Assembly: GCF_018835585.1 (NCBI RefSeq)
Contig: NZ_JAHGVE010000019.1
Coordinates: 1 to 64,000 of the forward strand
DNA from: Pelorhabdus rhamnosifermentans
Lineage (GTDB): Bacteria; Bacillota; Negativicutes; UMGS1260
Direction: 5' to 3'
Length of the DNA: 64,000 bases
The stretch's first letter is position 1. Every line of letters starts with the position of its first letter. Under the pieces are notes generated by a model, which was given only the letters and a program-made list of their open reading frames with translations, searched no databases and was not told where the DNA came from. Both the position numbers and the translations under genes were made by a program. Shown in pieces: positions 44,559 to 53,438 of this stretch.

Positions 44559-45533
44559 ATGAGAAACCAATGGATCAAAAAGGCAGTAGTGTTATTAACG
44601 GTAGCTGCTGTAGGTTTTGGAGTAACTGGGTGTGGAGGACAAGCTTCTGATTCAACACAAGCAACTAAAGCGGTTCCGAATAAAACGATTGCGTTTATTC
44701 CGCCAACCATGGTAAGTGCGTTTTATGAACAAACGATCACTGGCGCAAAACAAAAAGCCAAAGAGCTTGGTTATGAAGTGAGCGTTACAGCCCCCCAAAA
44801 AGAAGATGATTATGAAGGCTTATTAAAAAATGTGGAAGATGCTATTACCAAAAAGGTTGCGGCCATTGCTATTTGTACGACAGATGATAAAACGATGGCC
44901 ATTGCTGTGCAAAAAGCAAATGCAGCAAAAATTCCGGTAATTGTTTTCAATTCTCAGGATGAGGTGCAAGGAACAACGGTATATTCTTATGTAGGTTATA
45001 ATCAGAAAAAGGCAGGAGAAAGCGTTGCTGAGTATCTTGGCACTAAATATAAAGATAGACAATGTAATGTAGCGATTCTTGAAGGCCTTCCAGGCGTATT
45101 TACTGCTAATAGAGGTGGTGGATTTGAAGAGGCTGCCAAAAATTACAGTAATATTAAAATTGTTGCAAAACAGGCGGCTAACTGGGAACGTGAAAAAGGC
45201 ATGAATGCAGCAACAAATATGTATCAGGCTAATAATGTGATTAATGTATTCTATGGCTTAAGTGATGAAATGGCATTAGGAGCAGCACAAGCTGCAAAAT
45301 CTTTGGGATTGAAAGACATTATTACGATTGGTATTGATGGTAATCCAAATACTTTGAGCGATATCAAAGCGGGTATCTGTACAGCCAGTGTATATACGAA
45401 TCCTTTCAAAATCGGGGAGGAAACAATCGTAGATTGTGATAAAGCCATCAAAGGTGAAAAGCTGGAAAACATCATGCATGAAATCAAAACACTTATTGTA
45501 GATAAGGATAATGTTGACCAATATTTAAAATAA
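44559..45533 (+). CDS. Sugar ABC transporter substrate-binding lipoprotein
   Basis: 324 residues. Lipoprotein signal (lipobox GVTGC, Cys near 26) then a RbsB/AraF-type two-lobe periplasmic-binding domain (TIAFIPPTMVSAFYEQTITGAKQKA; GIDGNPNTLSDIKAG). AraR-type operators upstream and neighbouring araBAD point to L-arabinose or a related pentose. SD TTTGAGGAGG. Confidence 0.92.
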   Translation: MRNQWIKKAVVLLTVAAVGFGVTGCGGQASDSTQATKAVPNKTIAFIPPTMVSAFYEQTITGAKQKAKELGYEVSVTAPQKEDDYEGLLKNVEDAITKKVAAIAICTTDDKTMAIAVQKANAAKIPVIVFNSQDEVQGTTVYSYVGYNQKKAGESVAEYLGTKYKDRQCNVAILEGLPGVFTANRGGGFEEAAKNYSNIKIVAKQAANWEREKGMNAATNMYQANNVINVFYGLSDEMALGAAQAAKSLGLKDIITIGIDGNPNTLSDIKAGICTASVYTNPFKIGEETIVDCDKAIKGEKLENIMHEIKTLIVDKDNVDQYLK

Positions 45534-45610
45534 ATGAATCAATCTTAGCGGACACGCCTTTTTCATAAGTTAGTTGGAAGGGCGTGTTTTGTGGTAAGGA
45601 GGAGAGTCTG

Positions 45611-47110
45611 TTGCCGGAAGTCGTTTTGCAGATGCAAGATATCAATAAGAGCTTTTCTGGTGTACAGGTGTTAAAAAATGCCGGAATTGAGGTAATAAAA
45701 GGGGAAGTGCAGATTTTACTTGGTGAAAATGGCGCTGGTAAGTCCACGTTAATGAAGATTCTTGCGGGTGCCTATTCGAAAGATTCGGGAGAAATTATTT
45801 GTAAAGGGAAAAAGGTAGCTATTCATTCACCAAAAGATGCAGAAGATTTAGGTATCGCCATTATTTATCAGGAGTTTAATTTGGTACCGTATCTATCGAT
45901 TGCTGAAAATATGTTTCTGGGAAAAGAACCGATGACCAAGGTTCCAGGGAAAATAGATTTTGTGCAGATGTATGAAAAATCGCAGCAGATGTTGGATTAT
46001 TTGGGGGTAGCTATCAGTCCGCGTACGATTATTGCCGATCTGGGCATCGCACAGCAACAGATGGTGGAAATTGCCAAAGCATTGTCTGTGCAGGCTGATA
46101 TCATTATTATGGATGAACCAACGGCGGCACTTACAGAAAAAGAAATCAGCACGTTGTTTGAAATTATTCATAAGATCAAATCGGAAGGCGTTTCAATCAT
46201 TTATATTTCACATCGTCTGGAAGAGTTTAGTATCATCGGAGATCGTGTTACGGTCATGCGGGATGGCGAAACAGTCGGCATGCGCAAGATGAGTGAAACA
46301 ACGATTGATGAGTTGATTAAGCTGATGGTTGGTCGTGAAATTACCAATAAATTTCCCAAGATTGAAGTCGAAGCGGGAGACATTTTAATGGAAGCCAAAC
46401 ATCTAAGGAGAGCGGGTGTTTTTAACGACATCAACTTCCAACTGCGAAAAGGTGAGATTCTTGGCGTAGCGGGTCTTATGGGGGCAGGACGAACTGAAGT
46501 TATGAGGGCCATTTTTGGTATGGATCCACTGGATTCTGGTGAAATTTATATTGATGGTAAGAAGGCAGGCATAAAATCACCGGCAGATGCCATTCGAAAT
46601 CAAATTGGTTTTGTTACGGAAAATAGGCGTGATGAGGGACTCGTTTTGCTTATGGATGTAAAGCAGAATATTACGCTCGGCACGCTTTCAAAATTTTTAT
46701 CAAAGCCTTTTAAATTGGATTTAAATAAGGAAGTGGCTGAAGCCCTGTCCTTTATTGATAAGTTGAAAATTAAATGTGTTGGCTGTACGCAAAGAACAGG
46801 AACTTTATCTGGTGGTAATCAGCAAAAAACCGTTATCGCAAAATGGCTGATTTCAAAATCAAAAATTTTGATTATGGATGAACCGACACGAGGAATTGAT
46901 GTGGGTGCGAAACTTGAAATTTATCAAATTATGAATGAATTAGTTAAAAATGGCGTGGGAATTATTATGATTTCTTCTGAATTACCTGAGATTCTGGGCA
47001 TGAGTGATCGGATTCTTGTGATGTATCGTGGTGAGATTACGGGTGAATTGAATAGAAAAGAAGCAAATCAGGAAAAAATTATGCGTTATGCTACGGGAGG
47101 GGAACAATAA
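45611..47110 (+). CDS. Sugar ABC transporter ATPase, double-domain (AraG/RbsA type)
   Basis: 499 residues from TTG 45611 (AAGGAGGAG upstream; a frame extension to 45584 has no site). Two tandem nucleotide-binding domains: the first has a full Walker A (GENGAGKST near 38), signature-like LGIAQQQMVEIAKAL and Walker B (IIMDEPTAAL); the second has a degenerate Walker A (GLMGAGRTE) but a good signature LSGGNQQKTVIAKW and DEPTRGID, as usual for the CUT2 family. Its stop overlaps the permease start by one base. Confidence 0.94.
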   Translation: MPEVVLQMQDINKSFSGVQVLKNAGIEVIKGEVQILLGENGAGKSTLMKILAGAYSKDSGEIICKGKKVAIHSPKDAEDLGIAIIYQEFNLVPYLSIAENMFLGKEPMTKVPGKIDFVQMYEKSQQMLDYLGVAISPRTIIADLGIAQQQMVEIAKALSVQADIIIMDEPTAALTEKEISTLFEIIHKIKSEGVSIIYISHRLEEFSIIGDRVTVMRDGETVGMRKMSETTIDELIKLMVGREITNKFPKIEVEAGDILMEAKHLRRAGVFNDINFQLRKGEILGVAGLMGAGRTEVMRAIFGMDPLDSGEIYIDGKKAGIKSPADAIRNQIGFVTENRRDEGLVLLMDVKQNITLGTLSKFLSKPFKLDLNKEVAEALSFIDKLKIKCVGCTQRTGTLSGGNQQKTVIAKWLISKSKILIMDEPTRGIDVGAKLEIYQIMNELVKNGVGIIMISSELPEILGMSDRILVMYRGEITGELNRKEANQEKIMRYATGGEQ

Positions 47111-48126
47111 TGCTGGAAAGCAAGTTGAAAAAAACGTGTAATTTGAATATCGGACACGGCCAATCGGAAAACAGGTTGAAGAATACGCTGGGGTTCAGTA
47201 AGGGTGAAATGATGGATCGGTTGGGTGTTCTGGCCGCACTGATTATTTTGGTTGTGGTTATGACGATTTTTGCACCGAATTTTGCGACGACAAGTAATAT
47301 TTTCGGTATTTTGCAGCAAATTGCAGTAATTGGGATCATTTCCGTAGGGATGACATTTGTTATCTTACTTGGTGGTATCGACTTATCTGTTGGTTCTATC
47401 GTGGCTTTTACAGGATTAGTTATTGGACTTTGTATGAAGGCTGGTCTTGCAATTCCAGTTGCATTATTGGTTGGCATTGTGATTGGCGCGGTTATTGGCT
47501 GGCTCAATGGCTTCCTCATTTCAAAAATTAAGTTGCAGCCATTCGTTGCTACATTAGGTACGATGACGATGGTTAGAGGAATGGCTTATACGATTACTAA
47601 TGGACAGCCTGTCTATCAGTTACCGACAGCATTTACGGATTTAGCAGGTTTTATCGGTCCTGTTCCTAAACCTGTTATCATTATGGCAATCGTTTTTGCA
47701 TTTGGGGCTTATACACTGAAATATACAAGATTCGGCAGACATATGTTTGCTATTGGCGGTAATCGAGTTGCAAGTAAATTGTCCGGAATTAACGTCACGA
47801 AAAATGAAATTCTGGTCTATATTACATCCGGTATGTGTTGTGCTTTAGCAGCTATTTTATTAACAGCAAGAATGGGTTCGGCAGTTGCTACGGCGGCTGA
47901 TGGTTATGAACTCGATGCGATAGCGGCGGTAGCTATTGGTGGAACAAGTATGCTGGGAGGAAAAGGTACCATTTTAGGCACGTTAATTGGTGCTTTAATC
48001 ATTGGTGTCATTGCTAATGGCTTGAATTTACTTGATGTACAGCAGGGACCGCAGCGATTCGTTAAAGGTATTATCATTATTCTCGCTGTTGTTATCGAAG
48101 AAATCAGAAAGAAAAAAGAAGCATAA
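47110..48126 (+). CDS. Sugar ABC transporter permease (RbsC/AraH type)
   Basis: 338 residues with about ten hydrophobic helices; LLGGIDLSVGSIVAFTGLV (about 89-107), ATLGTMTMVRGMAYTITNG and GRHMFAIGGNRVASKLSGI are CUT2 permease motifs. The start overlaps the ATPase stop (TAATG). Completes the arabinose-type importer. Confidence 0.94.
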   Translation: MLESKLKKTCNLNIGHGQSENRLKNTLGFSKGEMMDRLGVLAALIILVVVMTIFAPNFATTSNIFGILQQIAVIGIISVGMTFVILLGGIDLSVGSIVAFTGLVIGLCMKAGLAIPVALLVGIVIGAVIGWLNGFLISKIKLQPFVATLGTMTMVRGMAYTITNGQPVYQLPTAFTDLAGFIGPVPKPVIIMAIVFAFGAYTLKYTRFGRHMFAIGGNRVASKLSGINVTKNEILVYITSGMCCALAAILLTARMGSAVATAADGYELDAIAAVAIGGTSMLGGKGTILGTLIGALIIGVIANGLNLLDVQQGPQRFVKGIIIILAVVIEEIRKKKEA

Positions 48127-48431
48127 AATTTATAATGGAAGTATTTAACCAGCACAATCTAATGATTTTTTGTTATTTTTATAATCTGCCATTCCCAAGT
48201 AGCTAGAAGTAGGCATAAATGATGTAATGCCACTAGTTACCTGGGTTTTTCTATAAATGAAATCAATGAATATTGACTTTTGTTGTCGTGTATTTTTATA
48301 TTGATAGCTTATTTATCGTGAGTGATATAATTAGTGAGGCAGCAAAAATAGCAGGGCTTAAAAAAAAAACATTGAATAACATATATATAAAGCTAATATT
48401 TAGGGTATTAAAATAAAAGGAGGTATGGATA
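48127..48431. other. Upstream region of the second chemoreceptor
   Basis: Holds the conserved hairpin (48194-48245), and then a stretch of patchy similarity to 9030-9110 that includes a promoter-like TTGATA and TATAAT (48300-48331, spacer 19). No other gene is seen. Confidence 0.45.
48194..48245 (+). ncRNA. Conserved long hairpin element, copy B
   Basis: 13-bp stem CCCAAGTAGCTAG / CTAGTTACCTGGG with one mismatch and one G-U, an inner GGCAT/ATGCC pairing, and a TTTTTCT tail. Shared with copy A (8912-8965) at the stem ends and in the loop (AATGCC, TTACCTGGG). Copy B could double as the terminator of the sugar importer operon, which ends 68 bases upstream. Confidence 0.55.
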
Positions 48432-48572
48432 GTGCTTGATAGAGATATAATCAATATACTCTATCAGATTTTTACTGGAGTTATTTTTAGAAGTTTTGGT
48501 ATACAGTATTCTAACTTTAGTGATGGATGGGATGTATTACTTTTGTTTAAATTGGTGTGTATTTTATTTTAA
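48432..48572 (+). CDS. Small hydrophobic protein upstream of the chemoreceptor
   Basis: 46 residues from GTG 48432 with a perfect AAAAGGAGG 8 bases upstream. [20 protein letters not shown] then [17 protein letters not shown]: two short hydrophobic stretches, amphipathic. It ends 14 bases before the receptor's TTG start, whose ribosome site lies right behind its stop, so the two are probably translationally coupled. No known family. The alternative is that the strong site serves only as a leftover. Confidence 0.45.
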   Translation: MLDRDIINILYQIFTGVIFRSFGIQYSNFSDGWDVLLLFKLVCILF

Positions 48573-48586
48573 AGGAGAAAACAAAA

Positions 48587-50302
48587 TTGGATTATTTTGC
48601 AAATTTAAAGGTCAGTCAAAAGTTAAGTATACTTATTATTATTGCATTCTTTGCTATGGGAATTATCGGGTATACGGGGTATTATTATCTACAAATGTCT
48701 AGTGCTAATTTAACGACGATGTATCAGGAACGTTTGGTTCCTGTTAAGCTAGTGAATGAAACGGCTACGAATGTGCGAGGATTATTGGCGGCAACATTAG
48801 AATTGATGGTTTCTACAGATTTAAAGAAGAATCAGACCCTTCAAAAGAATATCGAAGATCGTTCGGCAAAAATTACTACGGCACTTGCCGATATTGAGAA
48901 AATGCCGATGAATACCCAGGGGAAGGATCTAGTGACTAAAGTTCAACTAGCCATGGAAAATCATCATAAGGCCATGGCGCAAGTGGTTCAATTGGGCATG
49001 AATGGTAAAAATGCCGAAGCTTATGCCTTGTATACGCAATCGGTAGAACCTTTAACAAATAATCTTACTTCTAGTTTACGTAATCTTATGGATTATTACA
49101 CAACGATATCAGAACAAATGAATAAAGATAACCAAGCGGCACTACAAAGAGCAATGACACTCATGATTGGCATTTTAGTGATATCCCTGGCAATCTTGAT
49201 TGTGAGTGGGATATATATTACCAAGCTTATTACGAGTCCTTTAAGAAATATGGTTTTCACGTGTGAAGAATTTGCCGCAGGCGATTTTAGGGATAAACCG
49301 CGAAAATTTGTGCGCAAAGATGAAATCGGGCAAGTAGCGAATGCATTGATAAATATGCGAGATAGTTTACGCAAATTGATGCGCCGCGTGAATGAATCAG
49401 CGGAACATTTGGCTGCTTCTTCGGAAGAACTTACGGCTAGTGCCGATCAGTCGGCCCAGGCTGTCAACCAAGTTGCTGGGTCAATTACGGATGTTGCCAC
49501 GGGAGCTGAGAAACAACTGAATATATCAAATGAAACAGCTGCCGTTATGCAGCAACTGTTTACGAGCATTAAGCAGGTGGATGTTAGTACCGATCAAGCA
49601 GCCAAGCAATCTACGCAAGCCGTTCATAAGGCCAATGAAGGGAATCAATCGGTAAATCAAGCAGTCAATCAGATGGATTCCATAGAAAGGACAGTTACTA
49701 GCTCGGCGGCGGTAGTAGCCAAGTTGGGAGAACGTTCTAAGGAAATTGGCCAGATTGTTGATACGATCTCGGGTATTGCCGGGCAAACCAATTTACTGGC
49801 GTTAAATGCTGCGATTGAGGCTGCACGGGCAGGAGAACAGGGACGTGGTTTTGCTGTGGTTGCGGAAGAAGTACGTAAGCTTGCAGAACAATCACAAGAT
49901 GCTGCTAAACAAATCGCCACCATGATTGGTGAAATTCAAGACGACACGGATAGAGCAGTAGCTGCTATGAATAATGGGACTCAAGAAGTTCAGTTAGGAG
50001 CGAAAGTAGTCACTGCTTCGGGAGAAGTCTTTCGCGAAATTGCAGCTTTGGTCAGTAAAGTATCGGAGCAAACCAAGGAAATATCTGTTGCTGTAGAAAA
50101 TGTAACAACAGGCAGTCAGCAAATTGTTCAGTCGGTGAATCAGATTGATGAACTGAGCAAATTAAGCACAGAAAAGGCTCAGACAGTATCAGCTGCAACG
50201 GAAGAACAATCTGCATCAATAGAGGAAATTGCTTCTTCCAGTCAAGCGTTGGCCAAGCTTGCAATGAATCTCCGGGAAGCAGTCGGCAAATTCCAAATCT
50301 AG
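48587..50302 (+). CDS. Methyl-accepting chemotaxis protein, 4-helix-bundle sensor
   Basis: 571 residues from TTG 48587 (AAAGGAG upstream). Helix about 15-35, a four-helix-bundle extracytoplasmic domain (about 36-195, [20 protein letters not shown] type), second helix about 200-222, HAMP, and the signalling domain with [23 protein letters not shown]. The ligand is unknown; the position behind an arabinose importer hints at sugar taxis but nothing shows it. The signalling half is nearly the same as in the receptor at 13036. Confidence 0.92.
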   Translation: MDYFANLKVSQKLSILIIIAFFAMGIIGYTGYYYLQMSSANLTTMYQERLVPVKLVNETATNVRGLLAATLELMVSTDLKKNQTLQKNIEDRSAKITTALADIEKMPMNTQGKDLVTKVQLAMENHHKAMAQVVQLGMNGKNAEAYALYTQSVEPLTNNLTSSLRNLMDYYTTISEQMNKDNQAALQRAMTLMIGILVISLAILIVSGIYITKLITSPLRNMVFTCEEFAAGDFRDKPRKFVRKDEIGQVANALINMRDSLRKLMRRVNESAEHLAASSEELTASADQSAQAVNQVAGSITDVATGAEKQLNISNETAAVMQQLFTSIKQVDVSTDQAAKQSTQAVHKANEGNQSVNQAVNQMDSIERTVTSSAAVVAKLGERSKEIGQIVDTISGIAGQTNLLALNAAIEAARAGEQGRGFAVVAEEVRKLAEQSQDAAKQIATMIGEIQDDTDRAVAAMNNGTQEVQLGAKVVTASGEVFREIAALVSKVSEQTKEISVAVENVTTGSQQIVQSVNQIDELSKLSTEKAQTVSAATEEQSASIEEIASSSQALAKLAMNLREAVGKFQI

Positions 50303-50382
50303 AAAAAACACTTAATGATTTATCTGTCATTATACAGAAAAATTAAGAAAATGCTCGGGGCTGGGCGTATGTGTTAGCCAAG

Positions 50383-50417
50383 AAAGACCGACCAAAGATA
50401 TCTTTGATCGGTCTTTT
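50383..50417. terminator. Bidirectional terminator
   Basis: 16-bp stem AAAGACCGACCAAAGA / TCTTTGATCGGTCTTT (one mismatch), 4-base loop, T tail. Serves the chemoreceptor and the small minus-strand gene. Confidence 0.8.
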
Positions 50418-50428
50418 TGCTAACGTTT

Positions 50429-50536
50429 TTATTTGGCAACATGTTTTTTCTTGGAATAATTTGCGATGAGTTGATTTAATTGGGATAAGTCAATGAAGGG
50501 TTTTTGAGCAACTTGTTGATTATTTTTTTTTGTCAT
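50429..50536 (-). CDS. Small basic protein of unknown function
   Basis: 35 residues from ATG 50536 with a perfect AGGAGG 7 bases upstream on the minus strand. MTKKNNQQVAQKPFIDLSQL then a K-rich end: hydrophilic, basic, with one predicted helix (IDLSQLNQLIANYSK). It has its own site and shares the terminator at 50383-50417, so it looks like a real short gene. No family recognised. Confidence 0.5.
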   Translation of the reverse strand: MTKKNNQQVAQKPFIDLSQLNQLIANYSKKKHVAK

Positions 50537-50977
50537 CTGAATTCCTCCTAAAATAAATGGCAAGGCTCAATTGTCTATATGAACAATGTAGTTTGTCATT
50601 TTCTTAATAGCTTAATATCCTTGCAGCTAGATATTAACACTTAATTATTGAAAAGAAAATTAAACAGTTTTGCCTTAATATACGGATGTTTCAACGAATA
50701 GTCATTATTTAAAATAGTCAGGATAATAGCCGGATTGGCAAGTGGCTTTTAGACTATGAATTGTCGGATTTTTAAAAAGATAACTAAATTAGCAGGAATT
50801 TAGTAAAAAATAATGAATATAGTAATGTGTTAGTTTGGAATACAGGATACCAAGATGTTTGCGAAGGGAGTATTTATCGTGTAAAAAATAAAGGGATTTC
50901 ACATCGTTGGTATACCGTATACATATGTTGCTTTATGTTTTGACGAAAACAAGTTACAAAAATTCGGGAGGAAAGTT
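50537..50977. other. Control region of the MFS-DUF6282 operon
   Basis: AT-rich, no gene. Two tandem GTATAC palindromes separated by one base (50910-50915, 50917-50922) lie 55 bases before the MFS start, like operators of GntR-family regulators. No regulator is encoded next to it. Confidence 0.4.
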
Positions 50978-52321
50978 ATGTTGAATAAGAGTAATTACCG
51001 CTGGTTAATTTTGGGCGTTTGTATGCTCGTTTATTGTACAGCTGAACTTGTACGTTGGAATTACACAGGCATTTCTAAATATTTAGTTGTGGATTGGAAT
51101 ATTGGTAAGCCCGAATTGGGCATTTTAGGTTCAGTATTTTTTTATTCTTATGCTATCGGGCAGATTCCGTGGGGAACTGCGACGGATATTTTTGGCGGCA
51201 GGCGAGTGATTCCTATTGGTATTGGAACCGTAGCGCTTTGCATGGTTGGTTTTGCTTATAGTAATAGCTTTTATCAAGCAGTGGCTTGGCGTACTGTGAT
51301 GGGCTTTATGGCTGCCGCAGCGTTTATTCCAAGTGCATCGTTGTTAAATAAATGGTTTAGCAAGCACGAACGTGGGTTTGTTATGCAAATGTTTTCAGGA
51401 GCAGGTGGCGGATTGGGTGAAGCTATGACCTTTTTACTTATGCCGGTTTTTGCTATTCTGCTGGCTCACGGGGGTACGTTTGCTGGATTGGGCGGCTGGC
51501 ATGGTGCAACACTGGCTATGGCATGTATTGTGTTTATGATTGCGGTGATTGCAATTGTATTTCTTAGGTCTGATCCAAGTGATATCGGTCTGGTTTCGGT
51601 GCAAAAGCAAGAAGATGGTGCTCAAGAACAAGGGCAATCTTATTTTTCTGTAGCTAAAGCAGCTGTTACGAGTTTGGAATTCTGGAATTTTGCGATGGTA
51701 TGGTCAGGATTTACTGTCGGTACGCGATTGGTTCCAGCCTGGCTGGTAATGTATGCAACGGATTTTTATTTGCAGAGTGGTGGGATGAGTAAAGAGGCTG
51801 CAATGATCGCCGGGGGAACAACGGCTACGATTTATGTGCTGGGGCGTGCAGTGGGGACGCCTGTTGTGGGGCTGATTTCAGATGTTGCTTTGAAACATGG
51901 GATTCATCGGAGTGTTGTTATTTGGATAGCCCAAGTTGCGATGATTTGTATGTATTTTTCTTATACTTTTCCCATTTTTTCACCGCTATTATTAAATATC
52001 TTAGCGTTTATTTCGGGCATATTAATTAATTTGTTTCCACTGATGAATGCCGTGGGTGCCGAGTTGTGGTCGATTCGTACTAGTGGCATGTTAATGGGAA
52101 TGGTCAATACTTTTGGTCAGTTTATGGGTGCTGTTATGCTGACTCTTAGTGGGTTTATGGCTGCGCGATTTTCGATTGTCGGTGGTGCATTTTACACTGA
52201 ATTTTTGGGGATCTGGTATTTAGGAATTATTTATAGTGTGATAGCCAGTTTGGCTGCTACGTATTTTGTTTATAAGAACTTTTTCAGCAAAAAACGGGTA
52301 ACGGAAAATTCAATGAACTAA
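50978..52321 (+). CDS. MFS transporter
   Basis: 447 residues, twelve hydrophobic segments, with an ACS/NNP-like opening (YRWLILGVCMLVYCTAELVR; GQIPWGTATDIFGGRR) and RTVMGFMAAAAFIPSASLLNKWFSKHERG. Probably an organic-anion importer. SD GGGAGG. Followed after 26 bases by a DUF6282 gene, which suggests that the substrate is processed by that enzyme. Confidence 0.88.
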   Translation: MLNKSNYRWLILGVCMLVYCTAELVRWNYTGISKYLVVDWNIGKPELGILGSVFFYSYAIGQIPWGTATDIFGGRRVIPIGIGTVALCMVGFAYSNSFYQAVAWRTVMGFMAAAAFIPSASLLNKWFSKHERGFVMQMFSGAGGGLGEAMTFLLMPVFAILLAHGGTFAGLGGWHGATLAMACIVFMIAVIAIVFLRSDPSDIGLVSVQKQEDGAQEQGQSYFSVAKAAVTSLEFWNFAMVWSGFTVGTRLVPAWLVMYATDFYLQSGGMSKEAAMIAGGTTATIYVLGRAVGTPVVGLISDVALKHGIHRSVVIWIAQVAMICMYFSYTFPIFSPLLLNILAFISGILINLFPLMNAVGAELWSIRTSGMLMGMVNTFGQFMGAVMLTLSGFMAARFSIVGGAFYTEFLGIWYLGIIYSVIASLAATYFVYKNFFSKKRVTENSMN

Positions 52322-52347
52322 AATTTCTTTGAAGAGGGGTTATTGTT

Positions 52348-53190
52348 ATGGGCCAATGTCAGGAAAATAATTTACAAGGGATTATTGATCTTCATATTCA
52401 TACGACACCGGATATTCGTATGCGGCGTCTCGATGATATTGAGTTAGCGACGGAAGCCAAACGCGTTGGAGCTCGGGCCATCATGATTAAATCTCATTTA
52501 GTGCCAACAATGGATCGTGCTTGGATTGCTGAACGAATTGTTCCGGGAGTTCGAGTTTTTGGCGGTATTACACTAAATCCTCCTATGGGCGGATTAAATG
52601 TGGCTGCAGTGGATACGGCAATTGCCATGGGAGCAAAGTGTGTCTGGCTGCCAACCTCTTATTCGGCGCATGAACGCCGGTTGATAGGGGCTTCAGACGG
52701 AGTGGAAGTCGTTCGGGATGGGAAAGTTTTATCTGAGGCGATTGAAATTTTCAAGAAAATAGCTGCTGCTAATATTATATTAGGAACAGGACATTTAGCA
52801 CCTCAGGAGATTTTTAGCGTAGTTGAAGCGGCAAAACAGCAAGGGGTACAAAAGATTGTTGTAAACCATCCTGAGTGGCGCACAGTGAATTTATCGATTG
52901 AAGATCAAAAGGCACTTGTTCCTTATGGCGTTTATTTCGAACGTTGTTATGCTCGTTCTATTGGGAGCGGGCGCTATGAATCCAACTTTGAGCGCAATGT
53001 AGCTGCTATTCAAGAAGTAGGCTATGATACAACGATTATTTCTACTGACGGTGGACAGATAGAAAATCCGTTATGGAGTGAGGCTCTAAGTTCATATATT
53101 CAATATCTGACTGATGCAGGTATTCCGTCAGAAGAGATAGATAAGATGACTAAGATTTATCCGGCACAACTTTTAGGGCTGGACATTTAA
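52348..53190 (+). CDS. DUF6282 amidohydrolase-like protein
   Basis: 280 residues. DLHIHTTPDIRMRRLDDIEL at about 14-33 (HxH metal motif), KSH near 50, GTGHLAP with His near 151 and NHPEWR near 175: a metal-dependent hydrolase (TIM-barrel, PHP/amidohydrolase-like) layout, matching the DUF6282 family. The reaction is unknown. Second gene of the MFS operon; terminator at 53240. Confidence 0.8.
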   Translation: MGQCQENNLQGIIDLHIHTTPDIRMRRLDDIELATEAKRVGARAIMIKSHLVPTMDRAWIAERIVPGVRVFGGITLNPPMGGLNVAAVDTAIAMGAKCVWLPTSYSAHERRLIGASDGVEVVRDGKVLSEAIEIFKKIAAANIILGTGHLAPQEIFSVVEAAKQQGVQKIVVNHPEWRTVNLSIEDQKALVPYGVYFERCYARSIGSGRYESNFERNVAAIQEVGYDTTIISTDGGQIENPLWSEALSSYIQYLTDAGIPSEEIDKMTKIYPAQLLGLDI

Positions 53191-53239
53191 ATGGATTTTT
53201 TTTATTCTGTATATTCAAGAGTGGATGATGGTTTTTAAT

Positions 53240-53285
53240 AAATAAAATGAAGGCTTCCGATGTTCGGGAGCCTTCATTTTATTTA
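53240..53285. terminator. Rho-independent terminator
   Basis: Very stable stem AAATAAAATGAAGGCTTCCGA / TCGGGAGCCTTCATTTTATTT with a 3-base loop and one G-U. Confidence 0.9.
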
Positions 53286-53438
53286 TAGTACCTGTCCAAT
53301 GCAGCAGATGATTTTCCGTCGTAAAGGCAGGATTACGTTCTTTGGAAGAAGAAATAAAAAATATATGCCAGGCTAAGATTTATTGTAAGTGATGCAGTAA
53401 GTGAGTATAGAGATTGAGTAGATATAGGAGTGAAATTG

